Shown piece after piece: positions 45,299 through 61,830 of a stretch of DNA of 64,000 bases; within the stretch, counting starts at the first letter, position 1; every line of letters starts with the position of its first letter. The stretch comes from Arthrobacter sp. Leaf337 (GTDB taxonomy: Bacteria > Actinomycetota > Actinomycetes > Actinomycetales > Micrococcaceae). The position numbers and the translations under genes are program-made. The stretch is from positions 249,923-313,922 of the forward strand of contig NZ_LMPC01000001.1 of the NCBI RefSeq assembly GCF_001423745.1, in the 5' to 3' direction. The notes under the pieces are model-generated. The model did not search any database. It was not told the origin of the DNA and worked only from the letters and a program-made list of their open reading frames with translations.

Positions 45299-46024
45299 CT
45301 AGGAGCGCAGCAGCGCCACGGCGTCGTGGATTGAACCGTCAAACTTTACGACGCCGTGCTCCAGCAGGATTCCGCGGGCACAGATACGGGAAACAAGATC
45401 GAGGTCGTGGCTGACTACCACGAGTGTCTTGCCGTTCCGTGCCAGTTCCTGGATCTTGTTGATGCATTTCCGTTGGAAAGGCTCGTCACCGACGGCAAGG
45501 ATCTCGTCGATGAGGAACACTTCCGGGTCGGTGTGGACCGCCACGGAAAACGCCAGCCTCAGATACATGCCCGAGGAGTAGAATTTCACTTCGGTGTCGA
45601 TGAACTGGCCGATCTCGGAAAACTCGACAATGTCGTCGAACCGGTCGTTGACCTGTTGCTCGGTCATGCCCAGGATGGCACCGTTGAGGAACACGTTGTC
45701 GCGGCCCGAAAGATCCGGGTGGAATCCCGCGCCCACTTCAATGAGGCCGGCTACTCGGCCCCTGGTCCGCACCGTGCCGGAGTCGGGCAGCATCACGCCT
45801 GAAATGTGCTTCAGAAGCGTGGACTTCCCCGAGCCGTTCAGTCCGAGGAGAGCCACCGTCTCGCCCGTTTTTACCTCCACGGAGACATTCTTGAGTGCAT
45901 GGAACTTCTCGGACAGGTCGCCCTTGCGTCCTTTGGCGAGCCAGACGACGGCTTCCTTGATTGACCGTGTGTGGCGCAGCACGAACTGCTTGCTGATGTC
46001 AGAGACTTCGATTGCGTTGACCAC
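45299..46024 (-). CDS. wzt: Polysaccharide ABC exporter, ATP-binding protein (Wzt)
   Basis: The 241-residue ATPase has Walker A GLNGSGKSTLL, the Wzt-type signature KFYSSGMYLRLAFSVAV and Walker B FLIDEILAVGD. There is no C-terminal carbohydrate-recognition domain, so it is the short type that exports polymers without end-cap recognition. The start is GTG 46024, directly at the wzm stop, so production is coupled. It exports the complete polymer together with Wzm. Confidence 0.92.
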   Translation of the reverse strand: MVNAIEVSDISKQFVLRHTRSIKEAVVWLAKGRKGDLSEKFHALKNVSVEVKTGETVALLGLNGSGKSTLLKHISGVMLPDSGTVRTRGRVAGLIEVGAGFHPDLSGRDNVFLNGAILGMTEQQVNDRFDDIVEFSEIGQFIDTEVKFYSSGMYLRLAFSVAVHTDPEVFLIDEILAVGDEPFQRKCINKIQELARNGKTLVVVSHDLDLVSRICARGILLEHGVVKFDGSIHDAVALLRS

Positions 46025-46902
46025 TCACAGCTCCTGCGCAAAGCGGCCTTCAAGCCGCCGAAAGGTAAGTTGGCCCAGGAAGAGGACCAACAAGGCGATG
46101 CCCAGTCCGACCGGTGTCCAGAGGCTGAACAGGTTCGGTGGAACGGCCGCGGAACCGTCCGTCGTCGGGAACCAAAAAGCATAGTGGAACAGTTCGACGC
46201 CGATTGTCACCGGGTTGGCTTGGTAGACCGCAAAAGCCGCGGCGCCAAGCTTCTCCTGCACCATGGTCCACGCATACATCACCGGCGACGCCCAGGTGGC
46301 CACCATCAGCAGCATGTCCACGAGGTTTTCGGAATCGCGGAAGTAGACATTGGCTGCGCCGAACAACAGCCCCAGGCCGGTTGCCAGCAGGCCGACGATC
46401 AGGAAGCCGGCGACGGCGGCCAGGAGCTGGAACACGTCCGGATGCCATCCTGCAATGACGCAGCCCGCGACGAGCACCACAAGTTGCGGGAAAAAGTGGA
46501 CACCTGACACCCAGACGGACGCAACGGGGAAGAGCTCGCGCGGGAGGTAGATCTTTTTGATCAAGTTGCCGTTGTTAACTATCGACCGGGCGGCGTTACC
46601 CAGCGCCTCGGAGAAGAAGTTGATCAGGACAATGCCCGAAAACAGGTACACGGCGTAGTTGGACAACCCCTCGGGGTTCCTCGGACTTCGTTCAAGTCCG
46701 AGGAACACCCCCAAAGCGACGTAAAAGACAATGAATTGCACACCGGGCTTCACGTAGGACCACAGGAGTCCAAGAACAGAGCCCCGGTAGCGGACCTTAA
46801 GTTCCTTCCGCACCAGGAGTTTCAGCAGGAAGCCCGACTGGCGAAGATCCCGCAGGCCGCCGCCCAGTCCGGGCGTGGTTAGTTCCCCAGGAGTGGTGGC
46901 GC

Positions 46903-46906
<4 letters not shown>
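46025..46906 (-). CDS. wzm: Polysaccharide ABC exporter, permease (Wzm)
   Basis: The 293-residue ABC-2 permease has six helices; typical features are the N-terminal LRQSGFLLKLLVRKELKVRYRG interface segment, GLLWSYVKPGVQFIVFY, and the FLVIG..GLLFGAANVYFRDSEN block. It lies between glfT2 (4-base overlap at the start) and wzt. The glf-glfT2-wzm-wzt order links export to a galactofuranose polymer. Confidence 0.92.
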
Positions 46907-54363
<7,457 letters not shown>

Positions 54364-54968
54364 TCACGCGCTTGTTAAAGAGCAGGACCACGGCAATGAC
54401 CGCCGGAACCAGCATCGCGAATCCCGCGGCAGTGTAACCGCCGGTGAGCGTCGGAAATCCGATCGTCAGAACAAACAGCTGGGCCACCAAAGCCCCCGCC
54501 CGCGGCCAGCGGAATCCCCGGAAGAGAAAATAGGCAACGGCGTAAAGCCAGGCCGAAAATGACAGCAGGAGCGCCAGGGTAAACACAGCACCCCAAAACG
54601 AAAGAACGGGCGCTCCTGTGATCAGCTGAATTGCATACCAGCCCGCTGCCGCGAGAAGTGCCGTTGCTTCAGCGGCCACGATCAGGGACAGGACGGTGAC
54701 CGGCGGCGGCCGGGTGGCCCGAACTTCCGGGGAAACAGGGCGCGGGGAAGCAACCGAATCGTCAGCGTCGCCAGGCAAGCGGGGCTCGGGGCTGGCGTCG
54801 GAGTGGTCCTCTGGGGGTCTTGACACACTGGCACCATACCGGACATAGTCGACTCCGGGGAGAGCGCTGGCGAGCTATGTGACGTATCGCTCACGCTTAT
54901 AAGGCACTTCGTGGACGATTACCCCTTGTTTACACAGCGTTAACATGACACGCTTAATTCAGATGACC

Positions 54969-54992
54969 AAGGGGACCCGGCTGGGTCCCTTT
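54969..54992 (+). terminator. Hairpin with T-rich tail in the whiB1 leader region
   Basis: Arms 54969-54978 and 54983-54992 make a 10-bp stem (one G-U pair) with a 4-base loop, followed by CTTATGTT. It looks like an intrinsic terminator on the plus strand, but the nearest plus-strand gene upstream ends about 600 bases before. It may attenuate a long whiB1 transcript. Confidence 0.6.
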
Positions 54993-55006
54993 CTTATGTT
55001 GCCTCT

Positions 55007-55022
55007 AGTGAATATTTTCACA
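55007..55022 (+). promoter_or_regulatory. CRP/Cmr-like site AGTGA-N6-TCACA ahead of whiB1
   Basis: AGTGAATATTTTCACA matches the CRP consensus TGTGA-N6-TCACA at 9 of 10 conserved bases. It lies 44 bases before the whiB1 ATG. In M. tuberculosis whiB1 is a known target of CRP (Rv3676), so cAMP control is a reasonable inference. Confidence 0.6.
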
Positions 55023-55065
55023 AGTGGCTAAAAACGAGTTCCCAGGAATGGAGTGACTGATCAGC

Positions 55066-55314
55066 ATGGATTGGCGTAACCGCGCAGCGTGCCTCGACAA
55101 GGACCCGGAGCTGTTCTTCCCAGTAGGAAACACCGGGCCTGCTCTCCTGCAGATCGAGGAGGCCAAGAGTGTGTGCCGCCGCTGCCCGGTGGTGGACACC
55201 TGCCTCCAGTGGGCCCTCGAATCGGGCCAGGACGCCGGCGTCTGGGGCGGAATGAGCGAAGACGAGCGTCGGGCCCTCAAGCGCCGCGCTGCACGCGCCC
55301 GTCGGGCCTCCTGA
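55066..55314 (+). CDS. whiB1: WhiB1-type iron-sulfur transcription factor
   Basis: The 82-residue protein carries a redox/NO-sensitive 4Fe-4S cluster. The four cysteines are Cys9, Cys37, Cys40 and Cys46 (C-x27-C-x2-C-x5-C), and the family turn GVWGGMSEDERRALKRR is present with a basic C-terminal DNA-contact helix. The N-terminal MDWRNRAACLDKDPELFFPVG is nearly as in mycobacterial WhiB1 (shortened here). WhiB1 binds region 4 of the main sigma factor. A GGAG lies about 12 bases upstream of the ATG. Confidence 0.95.
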   Translation: MDWRNRAACLDKDPELFFPVGNTGPALLQIEEAKSVCRRCPVVDTCLQWALESGQDAGVWGGMSEDERRALKRRAARARRAS

Positions 55315-55344
55315 CCGTTTGGATTTCCGGCCTCCGGCCAAAAC

Positions 55345-55380
55345 GAAGCGGCCGCGGACTTCAGAGTCCGCGGCCGCTTC
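55345..55380. terminator. Strong hairpin between whiB1 and pdtaS
   Basis: Perfect 16-bp arms (55345-55360, 55365-55380) with a TCAG loop lie between the convergent ends of whiB1 and pdtaS and could terminate both. Confidence 0.85.
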
Positions 55381-55415
55381 CCATTTAAGGGTTGAAGGTC
55401 TTTAGGGTTCCACCG

Positions 55416-56885
55416 TCACCGTTTTTGCAGGTTCAGGACGATCTGCACGGCGGTGCCGCCGCCCTCGCGGGGTTTCCACTGGATGCTGCCGCCCAGCTCG
55501 CTGGTGACGAGGGTCCTAACGATCTGCAGTCCCAGGCCTTCAACATGTGGAGTTTCCGGAAGCCCGACACCGTCATCGGCCACGGTCACGGTCAGGAACT
55601 CGTCGCCGTCGTCGCCTTCCGATCGGTCGGCCAGAAGCCAGACAGTTCCGGTTCGCCCCTCCAGGCCGTGCTCGACGGCGTTGGTCACCAGTTCGTTGAT
55701 AACCAGGGCAAGCGGGGTGGCGAAGTCGCTGGGCAGTTCACCAAACAGCCCGGACCTGGCAGTCTTGACCTGCTGCGACGGCGAGGCCACTTCGGCGGAC
55801 AGGCGGAACTGGCGGCCGATCAGCTCATCGAAGTCAACGCTTTGCGTCAGTCCCTGGGACAGCGTCTCATGGACCAAGGCAATCGTTGCGACTCTCCGCA
55901 TCGCCTGCTCCAGGCCCTGCTTGGCCTCATCACTGACCATCCGGCGCGACTGCATGCGCAGCAATGCCGCAACAGTCTGAAGGTTGTTCTTAACCCGGTG
56001 GTGGATCTCCCGAATGGTGGCGTCCTTGGTCACAAGCTCCATTTCACGGCGCCGGAGCTCGGAGACGTCGCGGCAGAGCACCAGGGCCCCGAACCTTTGC
56101 TGCTCATCGCGCAAGGGGATGGCCCGGAGCGAGAGGCTGACTCCGCGGGATTCGATTTCGCTCCGCCACGGCATCCGGCCGGTGACCACAAGCGGCAGCG
56201 TTTCATCCACCATGCGGCGGTCCCGCAGCAGACCCGCCGTGACCTCGGCGAGCGACCTGCCTTCGAGGGATTCACCGTCCCCCAGGCGCCTGAATGCGGA
56301 GACGCCGTTGGGGCTGGCGTACTGCACAATCCCGTCTGCGTCGAGCCGGATCAGGCCGTCTCCCACGCGCGGGGCGCCGCGGCGGGATCCGGTGGGCGAG
56401 GCAAAGTCGGGCCACAGTCCGAGCGTTCCCATCCGGAGAAGGTCATAGGCGCACTGCCTGTACGTCAGTTCAAGCCTGGACGGCATCCGCGAACTGGACA
56501 GGTCCATGTGTGTTGTCACAACGGCGAGCGTCCGGCCATTCCTGACCATGGGGACAGCCTCGACGCGGAGAGCCATGTCGCTGCTCCAGTTGGTCTCACT
56601 CGAGCGCTCAATGGTCCGGCTGCTCCACGCCTTATCAACCAGCGGCTGCAGGTCCGACCTGATCCCCTCCCCCACGAAGTCGGTGTGGAACACCGTGTGC
56701 GTGGTGGAGGGGCGGACGTGGGCCAAGGCCACGTAGCCGAACTCAGGATGCGGAAACCACAAGGCAAGGTCAGCGAAGGCGAGGTCGGCGACCATCTGCC
56801 AGTCGCCCACCAGGAGGTGAAGCCACTCGGCATCCCCCGGCCCAAAATCAGCGTGTTCCCTGATGGGGTCCGTAAAGATTGCCAC
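55416..56885 (-). CDS. pdtaS: Sensor histidine kinase PdtaS
   Basis: The 489-residue cytosolic kinase has an N-terminal GAF domain (about 1-150), a PAS domain (about 175-290), and a HisKA_2/HWE-type dimerisation helix with EIHHRVKNNLQTVAALLRMQ (phospho-His about 295), followed by an HATPase domain (NELVTNAVEHG N-box, VADDGVGLP G1, GLGLQIVRTLV G2). In mycobacteria PdtaS phosphorylates PdtaR, an RNA-binding antiterminator, and senses NO/copper. The gene is next to whiB1, as in M. tuberculosis. No pdtaR is in the window. Confidence 0.92.
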   Translation of the reverse strand: MAIFTDPIREHADFGPGDAEWLHLLVGDWQMVADLAFADLALWFPHPEFGYVALAHVRPSTTHTVFHTDFVGEGIRSDLQPLVDKAWSSRTIERSSETNWSSDMALRVEAVPMVRNGRTLAVVTTHMDLSSSRMPSRLELTYRQCAYDLLRMGTLGLWPDFASPTGSRRGAPRVGDGLIRLDADGIVQYASPNGVSAFRRLGDGESLEGRSLAEVTAGLLRDRRMVDETLPLVVTGRMPWRSEIESRGVSLSLRAIPLRDEQQRFGALVLCRDVSELRRREMELVTKDATIREIHHRVKNNLQTVAALLRMQSRRMVSDEAKQGLEQAMRRVATIALVHETLSQGLTQSVDFDELIGRQFRLSAEVASPSQQVKTARSGLFGELPSDFATPLALVINELVTNAVEHGLEGRTGTVWLLADRSEGDDGDEFLTVTVADDGVGLPETPHVEGLGLQIVRTLVTSELGGSIQWKPREGGGTAVQIVLNLQKR

Positions 56886-56919
56886 TACACCTCCAGATTC
56901 GACGCTAAGGAACGGATCC

Positions 56920-59900
56920 CTAGCGCCGGACGATTGACCTCAAGAGCCTCAATGCTACCGACAGTGACGCCATATCGTCCGCTTCGAGCGAGTTGACCTC
57001 CTCAAACATGCTCCTGGCACGGTCGAGCTGTTCGGCATTCAGGCCTTCCCACTTCAGTACCCGGTCCTCCGCAGGGGTCCCGGGCGACGTCGACTCAAGC
57101 ACCGACGTCGTAATATCCGAAATGGTGGAGTAGAGGTCGTCACGCAAGGCGGCACGGGCCAGCGCCTGCCAGCGGTCACGCCGCGGGAGCTTGGTGATGC
57201 GTTCCAGGAGGGAATCCACGTGGAAGCGGTCGAACACCGTGTAATACACGTGTGCGATGCTTTCCACCGGCTCCGCGTTGATGTGGGCGATCTTGGCGAT
57301 GTCCAGCAGCACAAAGCTTTCGAACAGCTCGGCCCAGCGATGGGCGAGGTCCTCCGGAAGTTCCCAGCTCCGGGCCTTTTCCAGCCACGCAGCCACCCGG
57401 GCACGGTCGTCGCCCCGCAGGTAATCGAGGAGCCGGGCCCGCATCGGATCCATCAGAGGCTTGAATTCAGCCACGATTTCGGAGATCGGCCGGGAAGCGC
57501 TGCCCTGGCCGATCACCCAGCGGACAGCCCGGTCCAGGAGCCGGCGGATGTCCAGGTGGACAGTGCTCCAGTGCTCGGTGGGGAAGGAGGCCGGCAGTTC
57601 ATTGAGCTCGCCGACCATGATGTCCAGCTCGTAGATTTCGCGGAGGGCCACAAACGCCTTGGCCACCGCGGCTTCGTTGGCTGACGTCTCTTCGATGGTG
57701 CGGAATGCAAACGTGATGCCGCCAAGGTTGATCATGTCGTTGGCCACGACAGTGGCGATGATCTCGCGCCGCAGCGGATGGCTGTCGAGCTCGACGTCGA
57801 ACCTCTCCCTCAGCTGCTTCGGGAAATAGGACCGCAGGGTCTGCCTGAACCACGGATCGTCGGCGAGATCGCTCTCACGCAGTGCCGTTGCGAGTTCGAT
57901 CTTGGCGTAGGCCGCCAGCACCGAGAGTTCCGGCGAGGTCAGCCCCTGCCCCTGGGCCAGGCGTTCCCGAAGGGTCGCGGTTGTGGGCAGTGCTTCGAGC
58001 TCGCGCTTGAGGTCGGCCGACTTCTCCAGCCAGTCCATCAGCCGTTCATAGCTGGGGCTCCACTCCGCCACCCGGATTCGGTCATTGAGGAGCAGGATGT
58101 TCTGGTCAATGTTGTCTTCGAGCACGAGCCGGCCGACTTCATCCGTCATGGACGCCAGGAAATCGGCCCGCTCGGCGGACTCGAGCTTGCCCGCGGCGAC
58201 CATCCGGTCGACGAAGATCTTGATGTTGACCTCGTGGTCCGAGCAGTCGACTCCGGCCGAGTTGTCAATGGCGTCCGTATTCAGGATGACACCCTGAAGT
58301 GCGGCCTCAATGCGCCCGCGCTGGGTCATGCCCAGGTTTCCGCCTTCTCCGACCACCTTGACGCGGAGGTCACGCCCGTCAACGCGGATGGCGTCGTTGG
58401 CCTTGTCCCCCACCTCGGCGTGCGTTTCGGTGCTTGCCTTGACGTAGGTTCCGATGCCGCCGTTGTACAGCAGATCGGCGGGCGCCAGGAGAATGGCGCG
58501 AAGGAGCTCCGGCGGGCTCAGCTCAGAGGTGCCGTCCGGAAGTCCCAGGGCTGCCCGCACCTGGTCGGAGACCGGAATCGACTTGGCCTGCCGTCCGTAC
58601 ACGCCACCGCCCTCGCTGATGAGGGCCTTGTCGTAGTCATCCCAGGAGGACCGGGGCAGGTTGAAGAGCCGCAGCCGCTCTTCGTAGGACGCCGACTCGT
58701 CGGGGTTCGGATCCAGGAAGATGTGGCGGTGGTCGAACGCGGCCAGAAGCCGGATGTGTTTCGACAGCAGCATGCCGTTGCCAAAGACGTCCCCGGACAT
58801 GTCACCGACGCCCACCACGGTGAACGGCTCCGACTGGGTATCAAGGTCGAGTTCGCTGAAGTGGCGCTTGACCGATTCCCACGCGCCCCGGGCGGTGATC
58901 CCCATGGCCTTATGGTCGTAACCCACGGATCCGCCTGAGGCAAAGGCATCCCCGAGCCAGAAGCCGTATTCCGTCGAGAGCCCGTTGGCGATGTCTGAAA
59001 ACGTTGCGGTTCCCTTGTCTGCTGCGACAACGAGGTAGTTGTCGTTGTCGTCGTAGCGGACGACGTCGGCCGGCGGAACCACAGCTTCGCCGTCCGGAGT
59101 GGTGATCAGGTTGTCCGTCAGGTCCAGCAGGCCGCGGATGAAAGTCTTGTAGCTCTCCACGCCCTCCGCCATCCACGCGGTCCTGTCGGCGGCAGGATCC
59201 GGAAGCTGCTTGGCGAAGAATCCGCCCTTGGCGCCGGTGGGCACAATGACGGCGTTCTTTACCGTCTGCGCCTTAACAAGGCCAAGGATTTCGGTCCGGA
59301 AGTCCTCACGCCGGTCGGACCAGCGCAGCCCGCCGCGGGCCACCTTGCCGAAGCGGAGGTGCACGCCCTCCACCCTGGGCGAGTACACCCAGATTTCAAA
59401 CATGGGTCGCGGGAAAGCCAGTCCGTCGATTGCGGCCGGATTCAGCTTGAAGCTCAGGTAGGGCTTCTGCTGATAGAAGTTCGTCCGGAGCGTGGCCTCG
59501 ATGAGGTTCGCAAAAGTCCGGAGCACCCGGTCGGCGTCCAGGGTTGCAACCTGTTCAATGGCGGCTGCCAGCTCCGTACGGACGCTGGCTTGGCGCTCCG
59601 CCCGGACGTCGTCCTCGAGGGCAGGGTCGAAGCGTGCCGCGAACAGGGCCACGAGCGAACGTGTCACGTCAGGATTTGCCAGGAGCGTGTCAGCAATGAA
59701 TCCGAACGAGTTTGTGTTGCCCATCTGACGCATGTATTTCGCATAGGCGCGGAGGACCACAATCTGGCGCCACGGCATGCGCTCGCGCAGGACGAGGCGG
59801 TCGAAGCTGTCCGACTCGACGTCGCCGGAGACGGCGGCGCCGAAAGCGTCCGCCAACAACTGGCCCGTCGCGAGGGGAGCAACACCGGAGGGGTACTTCA

Positions 59901-61779
59901 GGCCCAGGTCATACAGGAAGAAATCCCGTTTGTCGGCCGTCTCGATTTCGAACGGCCGCTCATCGAGCACTTCGAGCCCCAGGTTGTGAAAAAACGGCAG
60001 GATCTGGCTGAGGCTCTTCGGCTCCAGCATGTAGAGCTTGACGCGTGCGTCCTCTTCGAGCGTGGCCCCTGCGCCCTCGGGCAGGTACACGTGTACCCCG
60101 GGCTTCTCAAGCCGTCCTTTTTCAGCCGGCTCGGCGGCCGACCCGTACTTCTCGAAGCGCGCAATGTCCGTCAGCGCATCTTCGACCTCGTAGTCCACGC
60201 GGTAGCTGGCCGGGAAGGCCTCGGCCCAGGCAGAGGCAATCGCCTTGTTGTCGCCGTTGGCGCCACTGGCACGCAGCACTTCCGTGATGCCTTCGCTCCA
60301 CGAACGCGCGGCACGGACAAGCCTCTTCTCCAGTTCCTCGACATTGACGTCGCTGACGTCTGCGTCCTTCGGGAGCCGGATTCGGAAGAAGAGCCTGGCC
60401 AGCGCCGATTCGGTCATCCTGGCTTCGTAATCAATGGAGACGGCGTGAAAGGTCTCGCGGAGCTCCTGCTCGATGCGGAGGCGCACGTTGGTGGTGTAGC
60501 GGTCACGGGGAAGGTACACGAGTGCGGACATGAACCGGCCGTAGATGTCGGGCCTAAGGAACAAGCGGGTGCGCCGGCGCTCCTGCAGCCTTTGAATGCC
60601 TGTTGCCGTCGCTGCGAGGTCGGAAACCTCGATCTGGAACAGCTCATCGCGGGGGTAGGTTTCAAGGATACCCAGCAGGTCTTTGCCCGAATGGGAGTGC
60701 GGCGGGAAGCCGGCGCTGCGCAGGACGGCTTCGACCTTCTCGCGAACAATCGGAATGTTCCGGACCGAGCCCGCGTAGGCGCTGGTGGCGAAGAGGCCGA
60801 TGAACCGCTGCTCGCCGTTGACGTTGCCGGCGGCGTCGAAGCTCTTCACGCCGATGTAGTCGAGGTATGCCGGACGGTGCACTGTGGAGCGGGAGTTGGC
60901 TTTGGTGATCACCAGAGCGCGCTTTTCCCGCGCTTTCCTCCGGCCGGCGACGGTGAGGTGCTGGACGTGGTGCCCGTCCGCGCCGCTGCGGAGCAGTCCG
61001 AGTCCGCTTTCCTCCCGCAGTTCCAGGACGTCCTCACCGGACTCGTTGACCAGGTCATATTCGCGGTAGCCAAGGAAGGTGAAGTTTCCGTCATCGAGCC
61101 ACCGGAGGAGGTCCTGGGCCTGGCGAAGTTCCTCGATCTGGGAAGCATTGGCCACGTTGTCCAGGTCCTGGGCGATTTGGAGGGCCTTGTTGCGCATCTT
61201 GGGCCAGTCTTCAACGGCGGCCCGCACATCACCGAGCACGCGCTCAATGCCTTCGATGAGCCGCCCCTGCGCTTCCTCGCTGGCAAGGCCGATTTCGACG
61301 GCGATCCAGGACTCCATGTGCGAGGCGTTGTCACCCTGGGCAATCAGGTGCGACAGGCTTGGCATTGCGGCAGTGTCGCCGCTGGAGATGCCGATGCTGG
61401 ACGGAACCCTGTCCACCTTCGTCAGCCGGGAGGTTGCGCGGTTGCGGGTGACGACGAACAGCGGGTGGAGGACAAGGTGGATTGCCGAGTTCTGGCGAAC
61501 GAGCTCGGCGTTGACGGAGTCCACGAGAAACGGCATGTCGTCCGTGACGATATACACGACGCTGCAGTCCGACTCGTCCACGATCCTGATATTGGCCGTG
61601 CCCGGTACACGGACAGCGGCAACTTCGCGGTGGGTCTCGGCGCGGGCGGCCAGGACATCCGGCGAATAGGCCCGGGAATCCTCCTCCGCAAGGTGCTCGT
61701 AATAGTCTCCGAAGTACCCTTCACGGGCTCCGAGCAAAACGGACTGATCCTCCACATTGGAGCCAGACGACATCGACAA
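56920..61779 (-). CDS. gdh: NAD-dependent glutamate dehydrogenase (180 kDa class)
   Basis: The 1619-residue enzyme converts glutamate to 2-oxoglutarate with NAD. It matches the L_180 class known from Streptomyces and M. tuberculosis Rv2476c (about 1620 residues). N-terminal ACT-like regions (about 1-600) are followed by the catalytic core with GKVARGGLRWSDRREDFRTE, VPTGAKGGFF and GVGDMSGDVFGNGMLLS (dinucleotide region). The C-terminal helical domain (about 1200-1619) follows. ATG 61779 or 61773 is equally possible. It is the largest gene in the window and ends 35 bases before pdtaS. Confidence 0.95.
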   Translation of the reverse strand: MSMSSGSNVEDQSVLLGAREGYFGDYYEHLAEEDSRAYSPDVLAARAETHREVAAVRVPGTANIRIVDESDCSVVYIVTDDMPFLVDSVNAELVRQNSAIHLVLHPLFVVTRNRATSRLTKVDRVPSSIGISSGDTAAMPSLSHLIAQGDNASHMESWIAVEIGLASEEAQGRLIEGIERVLGDVRAAVEDWPKMRNKALQIAQDLDNVANASQIEELRQAQDLLRWLDDGNFTFLGYREYDLVNESGEDVLELREESGLGLLRSGADGHHVQHLTVAGRRKAREKRALVITKANSRSTVHRPAYLDYIGVKSFDAAGNVNGEQRFIGLFATSAYAGSVRNIPIVREKVEAVLRSAGFPPHSHSGKDLLGILETYPRDELFQIEVSDLAATATGIQRLQERRRTRLFLRPDIYGRFMSALVYLPRDRYTTNVRLRIEQELRETFHAVSIDYEARMTESALARLFFRIRLPKDADVSDVNVEELEKRLVRAARSWSEGITEVLRASGANGDNKAIASAWAEAFPASYRVDYEVEDALTDIARFEKYGSAAEPAEKGRLEKPGVHVYLPEGAGATLEEDARVKLYMLEPKSLSQILPFFHNLGLEVLDERPFEIETADKRDFFLYDLGLKYPSGVAPLATGQLLADAFGAAVSGDVESDSFDRLVLRERMPWRQIVVLRAYAKYMRQMGNTNSFGFIADTLLANPDVTRSLVALFAARFDPALEDDVRAERQASVRTELAAAIEQVATLDADRVLRTFANLIEATLRTNFYQQKPYLSFKLNPAAIDGLAFPRPMFEIWVYSPRVEGVHLRFGKVARGGLRWSDRREDFRTEILGLVKAQTVKNAVIVPTGAKGGFFAKQLPDPAADRTAWMAEGVESYKTFIRGLLDLTDNLITTPDGEAVVPPADVVRYDDNDNYLVVAADKGTATFSDIANGLSTEYGFWLGDAFASGGSVGYDHKAMGITARGAWESVKRHFSELDLDTQSEPFTVVGVGDMSGDVFGNGMLLSKHIRLLAAFDHRHIFLDPNPDESASYEERLRLFNLPRSSWDDYDKALISEGGGVYGRQAKSIPVSDQVRAALGLPDGTSELSPPELLRAILLAPADLLYNGGIGTYVKASTETHAEVGDKANDAIRVDGRDLRVKVVGEGGNLGMTQRGRIEAALQGVILNTDAIDNSAGVDCSDHEVNIKIFVDRMVAAGKLESAERADFLASMTDEVGRLVLEDNIDQNILLLNDRIRVAEWSPSYERLMDWLEKSADLKRELEALPTTATLRERLAQGQGLTSPELSVLAAYAKIELATALRESDLADDPWFRQTLRSYFPKQLRERFDVELDSHPLRREIIATVVANDMINLGGITFAFRTIEETSANEAAVAKAFVALREIYELDIMVGELNELPASFPTEHWSTVHLDIRRLLDRAVRWVIGQGSASRPISEIVAEFKPLMDPMRARLLDYLRGDDRARVAAWLEKARSWELPEDLAHRWAELFESFVLLDIAKIAHINAEPVESIAHVYYTVFDRFHVDSLLERITKLPRRDRWQALARAALRDDLYSTISDITTSVLESTSPGTPAEDRVLKWEGLNAEQLDRARSMFEEVNSLEADDMASLSVALRLLRSIVRR

Positions 61780-61830
61780 ACGCCTCCATCACAAGTTCAT
61801 AGCTGCCTCATTGCAGCCCTTATGGCGAGC

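Noticed and set aside
54879..54894. GTGA-N8-TCAC considered as a second CRP site upstream of whiB1
   Set aside because: The spacer is 8 bases instead of 6, so it does not fit the CRP consensus; not counted as a site.
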